From Prevotellaceae bacterium UBA4336 (lineage in GTDB: Bacteria > Bacteroidota > Bacteroidia > Bacteroidales > Bacteroidaceae): a DNA stretch of 46,913 nucleotides. The stretch is taken from the NCBI GenBank assembly GCA_002394305.1, contig DGTM01000048.1, forward strand, positions 23,331 through 70,243, given 5' to 3'. Each line of letters begins with the position of its first letter. Position 1 is the stretch's first letter. Both the position numbers and the translations under genes were made by a program. Below, piece by piece: positions 21,601-27,247 of this stretch. A model generated the notes under the pieces. The model had not been told where the DNA came from. It was given only the letters and a program-made list of their open reading frames with translations, and did no database searches.

Positions 21601-22634
21601 CCAACGGCCTCAGCCCCTGCCACTGCTTTCTGGCCCAGGCCGCCGCCGAAGACGTTGCCGTCGATGGTGCCGCCATAGAGGTTGACAGCCGTGGCCTTCT
21701 TGCCTTCGCCCGTCGTATAGAAGGTCAGGGGATTCGTCTCGGCATCCGCTCCTGTATTCTTTGCCGCATTGGTGTTGCCCAGTGCCGAGCCGCCATAGAC
21801 GTTGCCGTGTATCATAGCCGTACCGCCATAGTCGGGCGTGGCATCGCCGGACTTCGTGCCGACGTTCACCGTGACTTTGCCATTGACCAGCGTCAGCTGG
21901 CCCTGGCCACCGCCAAACACCACGTCCTTCACGGTGTTGCCCTCGCGCGTGGTTCCCACCGTGCCGCCGCTGATGGTCACTTCGGCATCAGACCTCAGCA
22001 CGCCGTTGACGTTGGCTCCGCCATAGACGGCGGTCTGCACCTGTGCCTTCGTGTTGTCGGTGTTCTCCACAGTAATCGACGTGTTGCCGAAGTTCTGGGC
22101 TGCAATGGCAGCTTCGTAGCCAGGCTCGTCCGGCGTGCCGCTCGCCAATTGTCCCAGACCACCGCCAAAGACGCTGCCTTCCACCGTGCCCTGGTATATG
22201 TTGACCTGAGTTGTCTTACCCTCTGTAGCCGACAAGGTGCCGCCATCGCCCTTGGTAGCATTCACAGCGCCCAGGGCCGAGCCGCCGTAGACGTTGCCCT
22301 TCACGTTGCCCGAGCCGGTATAAGTGGAACCATCCTTCTTACCGATATACACCTTCACGTCGCCGACAACGGTGGTTGTCTGACCCTCGCCACCGCCAAA
22401 GACACTCTGTCTGACCTCTCCGTCGGTCATGTTCACCTCCGTGTCGCCGCCCACGTCGGCACTCTTGCCACCGCCGTAGACGCTGCCCGTAACCTTGACC
22501 CCTGCCCGCGCCGTGCTGCCGCACAGGAGTAGCAGTGCCCCTACAAGTAGTGTGCACAGAATCTTTCTGCCGACTATATAATATATATTATAATGTGTAT
22601 ATGGTATATTGTTCATGGATAGTATTTGAATCAT
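6066..22634 (-). CDS. Giant (5522 aa) Y/F-GGG repeat surface protein, predicted beta-solenoid
   Basis: This protein is exported by an N-terminal signal peptide (core LCTLLVGALLLLCG, likely cleavage after STARA). The start could be the ATG at 22634 or the one at 22616; I keep the first. Nearly the whole remainder is a degenerate module of the type GNVYGGG-x-x-G-x-V-x-G-x-T-x-V-x-I-x-GG-x-I-G. By eye I count about 68 [YF]GGG cores. The regular short strands and Gly turns suggest a beta-solenoid (inference). Longer linkers between modules include Asp-rich DxDxDG loops. Two very large collinear super-modules cover roughly 18060-12600 and 12600-6066. The protein ends VVVGEE with no type IX sorting domain. 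It is the last gene of the - strand block, 68 bp after the 1498-aa gene. I do not recognise a named family; an adhesin or fibre role is inferred from context. Confidence 0.85.
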   Translation of the reverse strand: MIQILSMNNIPYTHYNIYYIVGRKILCTLLVGALLLLCGSTARAGVKVTGSVYGGGKSADVGGDTEVNMTDGEVRQSVFGGGEGQTTTVVGDVKVYIGKKDGSTYTGSGNVKGNVYGGSALGAVNATKGDGGTLSATEGKTTQVNIYQGTVEGSVFGGGLGQLASGTPDEPGYEAAIAAQNFGNTSITVENTDNTKAQVQTAVYGGANVNGVLRSDAEVTISGGTVGTTREGNTVKDVVFGGGQGQLTLVNGKVTVNVGTKSGDATPDYGGTAMIHGNVYGGSALGNTNAAKNTGADAETNPLTFYTTGEGKKATAVNLYGGTIDGNVFGGGLGQKAVAGAEAVGTEGDPGYVPAVEAVEGVESFVGGDVTVVLDGAKLVCSYTGVGENRMPLTGQVFGANNWNGTPKGHVKVHVKRTVDSTKDTNVARDNRTTYDVAAVYGGGNQADYIPTNAILDTSVEGNKALVEKATAEVIIEGCDLTSIEYVYGGGNAAAVPATDVTVTGSYIIHYMFGGGNGKSTNTFVNPGANIGIYNNSGTPANYGTGKAETKLVGGHIHYIFGGSNTKGNVRGGTAITMPDASAYSGYDCCAERDVKEIYGAGNEAEQDGDVTLILGCVKNMDYVYGGARNAHVNGGVDLVVTSGSFKGVFGGNNIAGTIQGPITVTIEETGCDPLEIDALYLGGNQAAYSVYGYKKDVDGTLVARTSLTDGTAVNPPTTNYSETQLYRDPILNVVSCTRIGKTSGEDLGGMFGGGLGAGAVMYGSPTVNVNMIAGKYAERIDRDDTPGEDGDKNALGDISNVYGGGQEANVVGDTRVNICTESTVKVRSDMGASIPESNQEEKAVQGARITGNVFGAGKGKPDDANSALVTGSTTMQIAGGSVFKSVYGGGELSQVGGDTHVNVSGGIIGTAGQGEATYGNVYGGGLGNSSDTKFGLVQGNTNIAVTGGKVLHNIYGGGAYGSVGTYSYDEGTGATICANNTGDATITIAGGTIGTDGKENGMVFGSSRGDVAKPTGEPARDPNDYLAWVNNTHVTIGLSEADFETQKANEPYKSYGTYESYKTTGAPHVKGSVYGSGENGHTYQNTEVIIHSGTIGITDTSIDGGASYALRGNVYGGGCGTDQYDSNNDGTRDTYNPWSGIVQRNATVLIDGGLVVHNVYGAGAMGSVEGGTSVTIAGGTVGVDGTDNGFVYAAAKGDEALAESSQAHVGTTELNISGGTVWGSAFGGGQAGIVKKAVTVSLTGGEVKHDVYGGGALARTNTQYDGTNETYKTYVTNVTLAGATIAGDLYGGGLGSNTVAADVKGPVTVAVSSGSADRVFGCNNVNGAPQSTVTVNVSGGTIGNAYGGGNQATYSYTDAVNPQNLQVNISGGTIGNVFGGGLSAEVAGGIDVNITGGTVTDDVYGGGALANTNTANWDSGTGTWAAGMNAEGSTTYKTNITLTSGTVGNVYGGALGQHEVGTVGNPGYTPAIEPKVYGDIAVTVNKEDGTGTARFLRAYESHEYQGSYKDAEDNIHYTTTTGNVYTKGCVFGANNKEGTPKGNINVTVWSTTPEEGKSHEYGIYEIQNVYGGGNLSDYEPADGKTSQVDIHGCERTSIQFVFGGGNAARVPETHVNVYGSFEIETAFGGGNGSEPFWSRAEEKWVESPGAAVGDSYVNLYGGYLHSAFGGSYERGTVEGTTHLNKSGVGGDDNCELRVTDVFGGGKAADVKGDIEITISDCSEFEGLPDDDVNKEHIKNVYAGSYNARIFGNITMTVTSGIFTNVFGGNHTSGFINGSITINIEETEECKPVIIDNLYGGGNYAPYPGLGAANDNPNITVNVKAATRIGNIYGGCNHADVTGDTEVNINMIKGWWAGRTYDGKDISLEIPLAIGTIGNVYGGGNEGKVIGNTTVNIGTEEEIELVHEPVVDEETGRIPVHMKYKSTRTETKTIKDKEGHDVEKTYTYYKYDVLGANIKGDVFGGCNLDDVTGNTTVNICTADYSGTTGYERVSIGGSVYGGGNRGDVLGNTKVTMSGGNRPEVDGAYVFDGIYGGGLRGSVGTVTSRVLPDGHPTHAGCLGGKPDAYADGTGECTVVVSGGQVGPVEVALADGGMKNTAHYFKATGERNGPVDYGFVFGAGRGEVEDPYSDPDVDFHTYVKETDVTISGTALVMASVYGGGENGRVRGNTSVKIYGGQIGCGEGSVTGTGTTADPYVAKRYAEDKFIDPIGKTTEEIDAAALDECPHWDYGKVKNGVLEYLPYDPLYFEPLLDEDDGDAENNEADDEGADGHTYYGNVFGGGSGYYPYEKVDKGDKKHDWLRSAGWVEGNTRVDITGGHILTNVYGGNETTDVGGKCTINMSGGTIGVPRTLAQIADHPVTCYLFGAGKGDQRTHFNTWTNVNETEVTVTGGIIYGSVFGGGEDGHVLDSTMVNIGEGAKIGTWGTSYVDGNVFGGGRGFSGEALTAGSIGGNARVNISGGTMLGSVYGGGRLASVGIGFTEPEDPSYGQLTDDKADEQHGHVTVNITGGTIGKAGATGEGAKYSGNVFGGSMGRIGLLDGKKTNPLWPKLAVAKLTEVNIGTEKDATEGPLIIGSVYGGGEYGVVRNRTTVTVYSGTINGNVFGSGYGSEDNKTATTIVAGGYSSIPSMFYTFTPMQWAGCVSGNTYVNIKGGWVKRNVYGGGNLASVGLINYNVIEKAGGEFTYNDNGVERKFSYANIVKHVDLTKEFALSWPYKYEYIAAAPTDLPAVGGGQDNVGGRATVTITGGRIGITGKDYMGSDTSLTEEEKKELREDNGDVYGGGKGSVGDRYDYAFCANVKEAVVTVDYTSSTATPGNYVTGVSVSSKGTAPDCIAGSVYGGGENGHVYKDTKVTLASGLIGHALYGGGKGKDKYNTKLKNWKDKGATEYDAEVYSITSGKVYGNTEVEMTGGYVMRNIYGGGNMASVGKGNYAGGADDYSKFGNMCGYGEATEGNLWDKSNANSIAFLESGKATITITGGEVGTATGEKDGLPTGNVFGGSRGEAAPNIFNQPVHDYNPTFHVGNINEAKITIGTEGGDNSAPRIYGSVYGGGQDGHMRRDAKVTVFSGEIGNAYNDANKTAVGTSDLNNLQWKLRGNVYGSGSGIGQFVFDYDGDHYTYTDKNGNKKYDPGEPVDTYSFDSDGDGVEETHTDVGLSFLAGCVARFSEVDIRGGIIHRNVYGGGSVAGTGMPKFYRQDYEPYKKGDTADGHGAGKQSQNTVSISGGTIGQEGYGGNVFGASRGEAELVAGENPMFATSIWTEVNISGGTIYNNVYGGGELGTVKQSTHVNLTGGDILHDAYGGGKGIKTADGTGEVEANIGGNATVLLNEGVIGKGDRGCSVGRIFGCNDMNGSPKGHVLVHVYATRHRTKSTNGDKFAKYDNIDNYTISSYAGLTTIAEAVGANVKKYTDVLTDGSASEETKERALSEMRDSISLKKYDVQAVYGGGNLASYFPTDAFSDNEATKATAFAEVIIDGCEVTSIKQVYGNGNAAPTPASKLYVYGCYEIDELFGGGNGYDNYQLSDGKWYENPGANVGYKNYAHYVKVGETGYVEDTHGKGTEAKPYKAIENDNASNKEYRIANYSYGTGEAHTEVYGGRIHNAYGGSNIKGNIRILAMSSYESITDCPSEIDHTYGGGNKALIDGQAQMLVKCVDYMAKVFGGNTNADVNNDIVLTITNGVYGKVIGGNDQGGNVSGSITVNIIENGCKPIIIDELYGCGYEANYSIYGYNTDRSPRTKEEFEKARDTALDGVDKNDQTAVNNALIEAGLYGFPKADPRVNIISATKIGDVYGGGYKAVVIGNPTVNVNMEEGMVTSKYVTEKPEDFTVGSHTLTTNYTENSEAKTRYDDYVVIGTVKEEGVNKGNAKLKIGTIGNIYGGGSEADVIGNTTVEIGTGSWYNPETHVTEDIVRKEAFIVGNVYGGGRMGHVGNFTFDADGSNSIPDGKPTSCVEGTGIARIVIKNGEIGPDDMKMYHVDGGNIPADDMPDDFGHVFGGGKGTNLPANDNDAYCDNTEVIIDGTAWVKGCVFGGGENGHVLHDAGVKIGGDCQIGNGHILSKDGSGHILVDRGVNRRYTDAEWEAGHLFVEGDPDIDASAPEEVALRAAASGMFTSSLPECASWPFGEDTDDDGKNDTWSSYDIFEGASGYNSKGGKRVASSGRTFYGSVFGGGSGFFPYEPGEWNDNAGKVEGNSRVEVTGGHILTSLYGGCEMSSMGGDTHVTMTGGTLGVPRTLSEIAAHPVTCYLFGGGKGDQRVYFNRSTDVMNAYVDVLGGTVYGSVFGGGEDGHVMRNVYMNIGNDDGTGPKIGTWGTSYVEGNVFGGGRGFSGDAYTAGNVSGSVTLKIKGGEMLGSVYGGGRLGSVGYGLYLEGETGFYGTMRPDNFDRDGTTPISDFKRGYVDMEITGGTIGNKNEFKYIAPGVTGDDLAAAKANMPYTELDADNRLLHTKGGNVYAGGMGRYYKLDGVTPISTYDEGGNLTSAIDWKKLGNVKSTTLTIGGDAWIMGNVYGGGELGAVIPYKNGENVEGGSTTITITGGTIGTEITSSPPQKETIPVPAEDISDVKYTFGSVYGGGYGTEDKLNSDASTADAKKLWNNGVENLGAFVTDSTYINMSGGHVRASVFGGGEVAAVGGSTHVSISGGKIGRDEVKPKSKSDLDDPGYVLFGGATMGNVYGGGKGTNLNPLVGVVQTNTNVSISAGTVEGEPFIYHNVYGGGALGSVGKFHPNNPAAGDPDYVPVGVPYGWTNPDYSVTDQNGIAKVTITGGTIGISGRDNGMVNGSSRGDVAAPEPSSVFGKPTLKDPYDRFAYVNKSYVTIGTEGSATGPVIKGSVYGGGENGHNNNNATVTMYSGTVGIQEGEDWFDYGNPDINKKAMITRGNIYGAGCGTDTYEKWDDKNDNGVKDEGETMELNNPWSGSVSGDTNVNIYGGLVTHNVYGGGSMGSVGVITKDLDFEANKDKFKLSWPCIFTYKPDIHGSNGHSTVNIYGGRIGTTGSDNGDVFGGARGKAGDATLEVMHPGSVKTATVNISFEPSVDAVKAVMEGEEAKIRIDLKDGDEKLVNAIAGSVYGGGEDGLVYENTSVTMTNGLVGHSIYGGGKGKGTYTRKLKRIAGGEEYKADTYSIHSGKVYGNTSVAMADGLVLRNIYGGGNLGSVGKGNYSGGADDYSTSGYGETLTGNLWDDVSDDSKAFLESGKTSVSVTGGTVGYIDSDHPEASYKDGLPYGNIFGGCRGEAAPVVPETDETPRYLTCPAFFTGYVNETDVTIGASTTESGPTILGTVYGGGEDGHVRRSTHIKVYGGTIGLDFTEANQARVGSTDINAPGWLYRGNVYGAGSGIGEYAFDFNGDDKTDGVFPIDGLNYSETGFSQSSGSVTHFTRVDVLGGTVYRNVAGGGSLASVGPPKITQHDYAAMIAATDYSNPSVWGTRSLNLVNIGGLKPTEDGPFRTVNIGSLTGVAAGYGGNVFGGSRGEPSVGSGYASSIWTLVNVGHGSVIHGNVFGGGNAGEVLKDTKVVVGEE
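12601..18060 (-). repeat. Super-module 2 of the 5522-aa protein (~1,800 aa)
   Basis: This unit begins at GANNKEGTPKGN. Landmarks then follow in order: TSIQFVFGGGNAA, GVPRTLAQIADHP, GTWGTSYVDGNVFGGG, GKGNYAGGADDYS, SGSGIGQFVFDYDGD and SSIWTEV-like ATSIWTEVNI. The same landmarks recur in the same order in the next unit. Boundaries are approximate. Confidence 0.7.
13185..13305 (-). other. Asp-rich, calcium-loop-like linker in the 5522-aa protein
   Basis: The linker encodes DYDGD, then DKNGNKKYD, then DSDGDGVEE. These are DxDxDG patterns as seen in calcium-binding loops of dockerin or thrombospondin type-3 repeats. Related linkers in the same protein are at 6568-6603 (DFNGDDKTDG), 7900-7953 (DDKNDNGVKDEGE), 10216-10257 (DTDDDGKND) and 19231-19260 (DSNNDGTRD). 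Metal binding is inferred. Confidence 0.55.
18807..18842 (-). repeat. Short 9-bp repeat island inside the 5522-aa gene
   Basis: The + strand reads CACATAAGT, CTTATAGGT, CTCATTAGT, CCCATCGTA. This is about four degenerate units of the same 9-bp family found in the lipoprotein leaders. On the coding strand it gives NETYKTYVT in a linker between modules. Confidence 0.6.
19446..19481 (-). repeat. Second 9-bp repeat island inside the 5522-aa gene
   Basis: The + strand reads CTTATAGGA, CTCATAGGT, CCCATAGGA, CTTATAGGG, four consecutive units of the 9-bp family. The encoded peptide is YKSYGTYESYKT, in the same reading register as the Y-K-S tether of the 408-aa lipoprotein. Confidence 0.7.
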
Positions 22635-22702
22635 TGGTCGATTGTTTTCCTCTTCTGTTCCTCCACCGTAATGTCGTGAAGCAGGGAAAAGGTATGCTCT
22701 TT

Positions 22703-25700
22703 TTATTCCTTAATAATGTTCACCGTTGCGCTGCCGCTGACTTTTCCCTTGTTGCCGCCGCCGTAGACGCTGCCCCTGACATCGGCATTGCCCTGCAGGG
22801 TGACGGTGGTGTTGCCGGTGACGGTGCTCTCGTTGCCGCCGCCAAAGATACCGCCCACCTCGCCGGACACGACATTGCCATCGGCATCGTACACCTTCCC
22901 TTCGACCGTCGTATTCCCTTCTACGGTCAGGGTGACATTGCCGGTCACGGCTCCGAGGTTCACCAGCGACTTCTCCGTATAGAAGTAGTTCTTTCCGCCC
23001 ACGCCTGTCACCGCAGGATTACCCGTAGAGAGCGTCTTTCCTCCGAGAGATGTCTCGTTGGTCCAGGTGTAGGTGTTGCTTGTGGCCTCCCCCTGCGGGG
23101 TGATGATGCCGGTGTTGACATCGATGCTCGGAGGTGTCTTATCCTTTTCGCGTATGGTCACCTCGGGAATGCTGGCGGAGAATCCTGCGCCGAAGGCAGA
23201 GCCAAGTACCTTTGTTTCACCTTTCAGCGTGGATGTCACATCGCCTATGACACCGCCCAGGTTGCCGCCGCCGTAGAAGTCTGTGAGCACCGTGCAGTCC
23301 TTGAGGGTGTTGGTGATTGAACCGGTGTTGGTAGCCGAGAACTGTGCAGCATAGAAATAGCTTCGGTAAATCGCCTTATTGGAATTGGTACCTGTCGACA
23401 CATTGGTGATGGTCAAGTCGTAGTCGGCCATATAGCCGGTCGTCTCATCGCGATACTTCCCGGGAGTGTACCCGCTCAATTTTCCTGTGCCGTTCCAATT
23501 GAATTTGTCTGACACGGTCTGCTCACCGTCTGTTTTGTCGTACTGAACGTAGCTGGTTCCGCCGTTGCCGCCGCCGTAGTAGACACCGAAGGTGGTGCCG
23601 GTGGCACTGGTGGTGACGGTCTTGCCGTCGTACATATCACCGAACTTCGGCCCGCCGCAGTACTTATCTACCCGGCTGTCGTTGATGGTGACATCAATAC
23701 TCCCCGTGACACGCTTGTCGGCCAGCGTGCCGCCGCCATAGAATTCCCAGATGGCCGCATGGTTGATTTTGAAGGTGACATTACCGTCAATACCTTCCTT
23801 GCCGGCTGCTGCCACTTGCTTGAAGCGTCCGCCGTCGATGTAGCAGTGCGGGTTGTCTTTGTTGGGGGTAACGCCGTCGTTGTAGTTGCCGGTGAGGTAG
23901 AGGTTGTCTATCCTGCCACCGATGACATTCACGGCGCAGTGGCGGGTACGGAATGCTGCATTTGTATTGACATGGGCACCAGGCGAGAAGGTAGGCAGAT
24001 AGACATTTCCGCCGATAATAATATAGGTGATTGGGTCATCGGGACCAGAGAAGGCATTGCCATTAGTGCCTTTGGTATATTGATCGTAGATGCCACCATT
24101 CAAGATAATAGGAGCTTCGATTTTGCGGTTTTTGTTGCTGAACTCGAACTGTCCGAAGCGTATCAGAGCCGTCTCCGTCACCTCGAAGTGTCCGAGAGGA
24201 CGGTAGCAGCCCAGAGAGTAATACTGCGTGGAGCCGTCTTTCTTGAGGCCGAGGCCTATCTCCACCACGGGAAGGAAGTCGAAGCGGATAGGGCAGATGC
24301 TCTGTCGGGTAGTACCGACTCCCAACTGCCAGTCCAGGCAATAGTCAGGCTCGTTGTCAAAGTCGAAGTCCGCACTCATAATGGTGAAGCCTTGCGACGG
24401 GTTGACATCCTCGCCGCCGGTACAGTACTGGTGGTTGCCGACGAGCACCAGGGCATTGTCGCAGACGGTTTCACCGCTGGTAAAACCAGCGGCCACAGTG
24501 GCTATCTTGCCCGTCTGGACGGTTTTCCCGTTGCCGAGGGTGGCGCTGCGTGTGCCAGCCGGCGTAAAGGCGGTTCCTGGCTTATTGTTGTCGTGCTTGA
24601 AGTCCACCCGGTCGTAATAGTTGTCGCCGTTACCCAGATAAATGGCCTTGCCCCAATGAGCGGTGATGGTGATACTGGTAACACCATTGGGCACATAGTA
24701 GTAGCCGCCCTGGGCGAAGGTGCGCTTCGTGTCCTTGTCGGTACAGTTGCGGTCAGCGAAGTTGTAGCCATCCTGCCAGTCCTCGACAAGGGAGACTTCG
24801 TTGTCATCCCTGGGGTCGGTGATGTCCCAGCCGGTCACGGCATAGTCGGTGTAGTTGCCGCCGTACTTCTCTGCCCAAGTAGTCCCGTCGGGATTGCCGA
24901 ACACGGCATTGTAGTAGGGCAGCTGTATCTTGCGGTAGCAGTAGTCGGCATGCAGGGTGTCCATGTCGGTGATGGGGATGTCGAGGCTCGTGGAACCCGA
25001 ACCGTGCGCACCGGCATTGACGGTGACATGAAGCGTGCCCAGTTTCTTACCCTTCCACTCGTTGGCCGTCTCGCGCCATGAGGCATCGGCGTCGATATTG
25101 ACGGGCGACGGGTAGTAGCCGAAGGGCTTCAGCACGGGATAGGGAGCCACGGCGGGGTCGAGCACCCACTTTGCCATGAGCGAGGCATCCTTGGGCACGG
25201 CCTGCACTTCGGCTGTCGTCATCGAGGAAGGAGCCGATGGCGCCCCCACCCACCAGCCGCACAGCTCGCGATTGCTGTTGAGCTGGCTGCGAATGAACTC
25301 GTAGCGGGTGAGGTATTCCGTCTTGACCGGCCACGAGCAATTGTAGCCACCGAATTTTTCAGAGAAAGAGAACTCGCAGCCCACGCTGTAGTAGTTGTAG
25401 TTGTTGATGGCACTGGCTCCTGCATTGCTGATCATCATGCCGCCATAGACGGGATAGACGGTCGCAGCGCTGACGTTCCCGTAGAACATGCAGTTGACCA
25501 CGGCGGTGCGCAGGTTGGCATACTTGCCATCATCGGTGACGGCGGCATTGCTGGCGACGGTGTTTCGTCCCACGATGCCTGCGGCGATGCTGGAGGCGCT
25601 GACATCGGCATAGCTGAAGCAGTTGATGACGCGCGAGTCATCCTCCAGGCTTCCCACGATGCCTCCCGCACAGCTGCCCGTAGTGCTCACACTGGGATGT

Positions 25701-27199
25701 GTCCCCTCGGGGAACGTGGCATCATTTGGCAGGATGCCGCAGTTGTAGATGCGGCTGTAGCCCTTGGCGACACCGGCAATGGCTCCCACGCTCTCGTCGC
25801 TGCTGCTGATGCTGACGCCGCTGAGCATGACGTTCCTGATAGTGGCACCGTCGGCGTATGCCACCAAAGGATAGCTAAGGTTTAAAGTGTTTAATTGTCC
25901 GTCTATCGTGCCGCTAAACGGATTATCTGATGTACCGATAGAGGCTGTTAACGTGAAGTCATCAGCCAGAATATACGAACGGTTCATTTCTGTCATTTCG
26001 CTCGAATTGTGAACCGTCAATGGAGGTGCTAAAACAGCTTCAGAAGACCTATAATAGCCTGGCTTTGTAGCAACGGCCCTAACAGCCGTTGCGCTCCCCA
26101 GATCAAACGACCCGCTATAAGGCGTTGCCGATGGTGAGGCTTCCGTATCGTCGAGGGTATAGTAGATGGATGCCCCTGCCGCAGCAGTGATGGTGACGAC
26201 ATTCTCTACAACCGAGATGACAGGCTTGCCAAGGATTGGAAGATTGTATGTCCTCACAATTGTCGGGAAGGCATCACTTGAACTCTTTGCAATGGCCTTG
26301 ATGACCTGCACGTCAGAAGTCGGGCTGACCGTGACATTGACAGACGTAGTGCCTGTGCCGCTGGTGGCTGTCGAGGTGGTAGAGGTGGTCGGTGTGGTGC
26401 CGTCGATGGTGTAGTAGATGGTGGCTCCTGTCTCGGAAGCAATCGTAAAGGTGCCGTCGAGATTGTTGGTGATGGTCGGAGGGTCGATGGTAGCCTTCTC
26501 GAGATAGAACTTTGCATTAGCATCACCCTTCGTGTACACACCGATGATACCTGCCGTGTTTGTATAACCTGTTGGTCCACCTGTTTTGCCTGATTCTCCC
26601 TTCAATGAAGGTTTATTGCCAGCATTTACTGTTAACCAGTTCCTGTCAGCAGCTCCGCCAACAACACCCTTAGGAGAAATGGTCAAATAGTTGCCGTATT
26701 CGGCTATAGTAAACAATTCCTTGTCGTCGAGATCACCTGGTGCAATCGCTTCAAGATGCACACGCATACGGTCTGGATTATTAGTCGTCCTAATTGTGCC
26801 ATTGGATACCAAGTATTTGCCATCCAGGGCACGCTTGATGTAATAGTAGTCCTCGGTAGGATGCTTCTCTACAACCCACACGGCTTTTTTGGCATCATAA
26901 AAACCATCCCTGCATTGATATGTGGTGATGAACGGCATACCATTGTCTGTGCCAGTAAAGTCATCGGTAGCCTGGTAGTAGCACCACTCTTCTGTGGGAC
27001 ACAGGTAATAGTTTGTCGTGGTATTGTTTTTATTATAGCCGACTGTACCTATATAATACACGCCCGAAAAGTCCTGCGCCCATGCTCCTGTAACTCCCAT
27101 CAGCAGCAGGAGTGCAGTGAGGAGTCGGGCTGCGGCATGGAGGCCGCCGGCCATAAGGTTGCGTGTTGTGGTATATGTGCGATTCTCTTGGTATGTCAT
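22703..27199 (-). CDS. 1498-aa secreted mosaic protein with chitobiase-like and Y/F-GGG modules
   Basis: This is an exported multidomain protein. The signal peptide core is LLTALLLLMGVTGAWAQ; an alternative start is the Met at residue 16. Residues ~43-245 are rich in aromatic strands (SGVYYIGTVG, YYYIKRALDGKYLV) and could be a beta-trefoil-like binding domain. Two segments at ~246-325 and ~335-400 carry ATIYYTIDGTTPT and ASIYYTLDDTEASPS, the pattern of the chitobiase C-terminal-like domain common in Bacteroidetes surface proteins. A GLUG-like region (AGGIVGSLED) follows. From ~1150 the protein turns into Y/F-GGG modules and ends at SGSATVNIIKE, without a sorting tail. It sits between the transposase-like gene (48-bp gap) and the 5522-aa gene (68-bp gap). 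Function unknown; a role in the same surface structure as the two giants is inferred. Confidence 0.82.
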   Translation of the reverse strand: MTYQENRTYTTTRNLMAGGLHAAARLLTALLLLMGVTGAWAQDFSGVYYIGTVGYNKNNTTTNYYLCPTEEWCYYQATDDFTGTDNGMPFITTYQCRDGFYDAKKAVWVVEKHPTEDYYYIKRALDGKYLVSNGTIRTTNNPDRMRVHLEAIAPGDLDDKELFTIAEYGNYLTISPKGVVGGAADRNWLTVNAGNKPSLKGESGKTGGPTGYTNTAGIIGVYTKGDANAKFYLEKATIDPPTITNNLDGTFTIASETGATIYYTIDGTTPTTSTTSTATSGTGTTSVNVTVSPTSDVQVIKAIAKSSSDAFPTIVRTYNLPILGKPVISVVENVVTITAAAGASIYYTLDDTEASPSATPYSGSFDLGSATAVRAVATKPGYYRSSEAVLAPPLTVHNSSEMTEMNRSYILADDFTLTASIGTSDNPFSGTIDGQLNTLNLSYPLVAYADGATIRNVMLSGVSISSSDESVGAIAGVAKGYSRIYNCGILPNDATFPEGTHPSVSTTGSCAGGIVGSLEDDSRVINCFSYADVSASSIAAGIVGRNTVASNAAVTDDGKYANLRTAVVNCMFYGNVSAATVYPVYGGMMISNAGASAINNYNYYSVGCEFSFSEKFGGYNCSWPVKTEYLTRYEFIRSQLNSNRELCGWWVGAPSAPSSMTTAEVQAVPKDASLMAKWVLDPAVAPYPVLKPFGYYPSPVNIDADASWRETANEWKGKKLGTLHVTVNAGAHGSGSTSLDIPITDMDTLHADYCYRKIQLPYYNAVFGNPDGTTWAEKYGGNYTDYAVTGWDITDPRDDNEVSLVEDWQDGYNFADRNCTDKDTKRTFAQGGYYYVPNGVTSITITAHWGKAIYLGNGDNYYDRVDFKHDNNKPGTAFTPAGTRSATLGNGKTVQTGKIATVAAGFTSGETVCDNALVLVGNHQYCTGGEDVNPSQGFTIMSADFDFDNEPDYCLDWQLGVGTTRQSICPIRFDFLPVVEIGLGLKKDGSTQYYSLGCYRPLGHFEVTETALIRFGQFEFSNKNRKIEAPIILNGGIYDQYTKGTNGNAFSGPDDPITYIIIGGNVYLPTFSPGAHVNTNAAFRTRHCAVNVIGGRIDNLYLTGNYNDGVTPNKDNPHCYIDGGRFKQVAAAGKEGIDGNVTFKINHAAIWEFYGGGTLADKRVTGSIDVTINDSRVDKYCGGPKFGDMYDGKTVTTSATGTTFGVYYGGGNGGTSYVQYDKTDGEQTVSDKFNWNGTGKLSGYTPGKYRDETTGYMADYDLTITNVSTGTNSNKAIYRSYFYAAQFSATNTGSITNTLKDCTVLTDFYGGGNLGGVIGDVTSTLKGETKVLGSAFGAGFSASIPEVTIREKDKTPPSIDVNTGIITPQGEATSNTYTWTNETSLGGKTLSTGNPAVTGVGGKNYFYTEKSLVNLGAVTGNVTLTVEGNTTVEGKVYDADGNVVSGEVGGIFGGGNESTVTGNTTVTLQGNADVRGSVYGGGNKGKVSGSATVNIIKE

Positions 27200-27247
27200 A
27201 TCGTGTTTATTGTCAATTAGTTCGTTGTTACTTCTGCGATTGCCTGT

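Noticed and set aside
19161..22532. Long + strand ORF (1123 aa) opposite the 5522-aa gene, with similar ones at 12525-14546, 15126-16496 and 10374-11744
   Set aside because: They are antisense shadows: the complement of the GGG-module codons rarely contains stops. The peptides are low-complexity (AAIDVA, VAAAED) with no signal peptide or domain.
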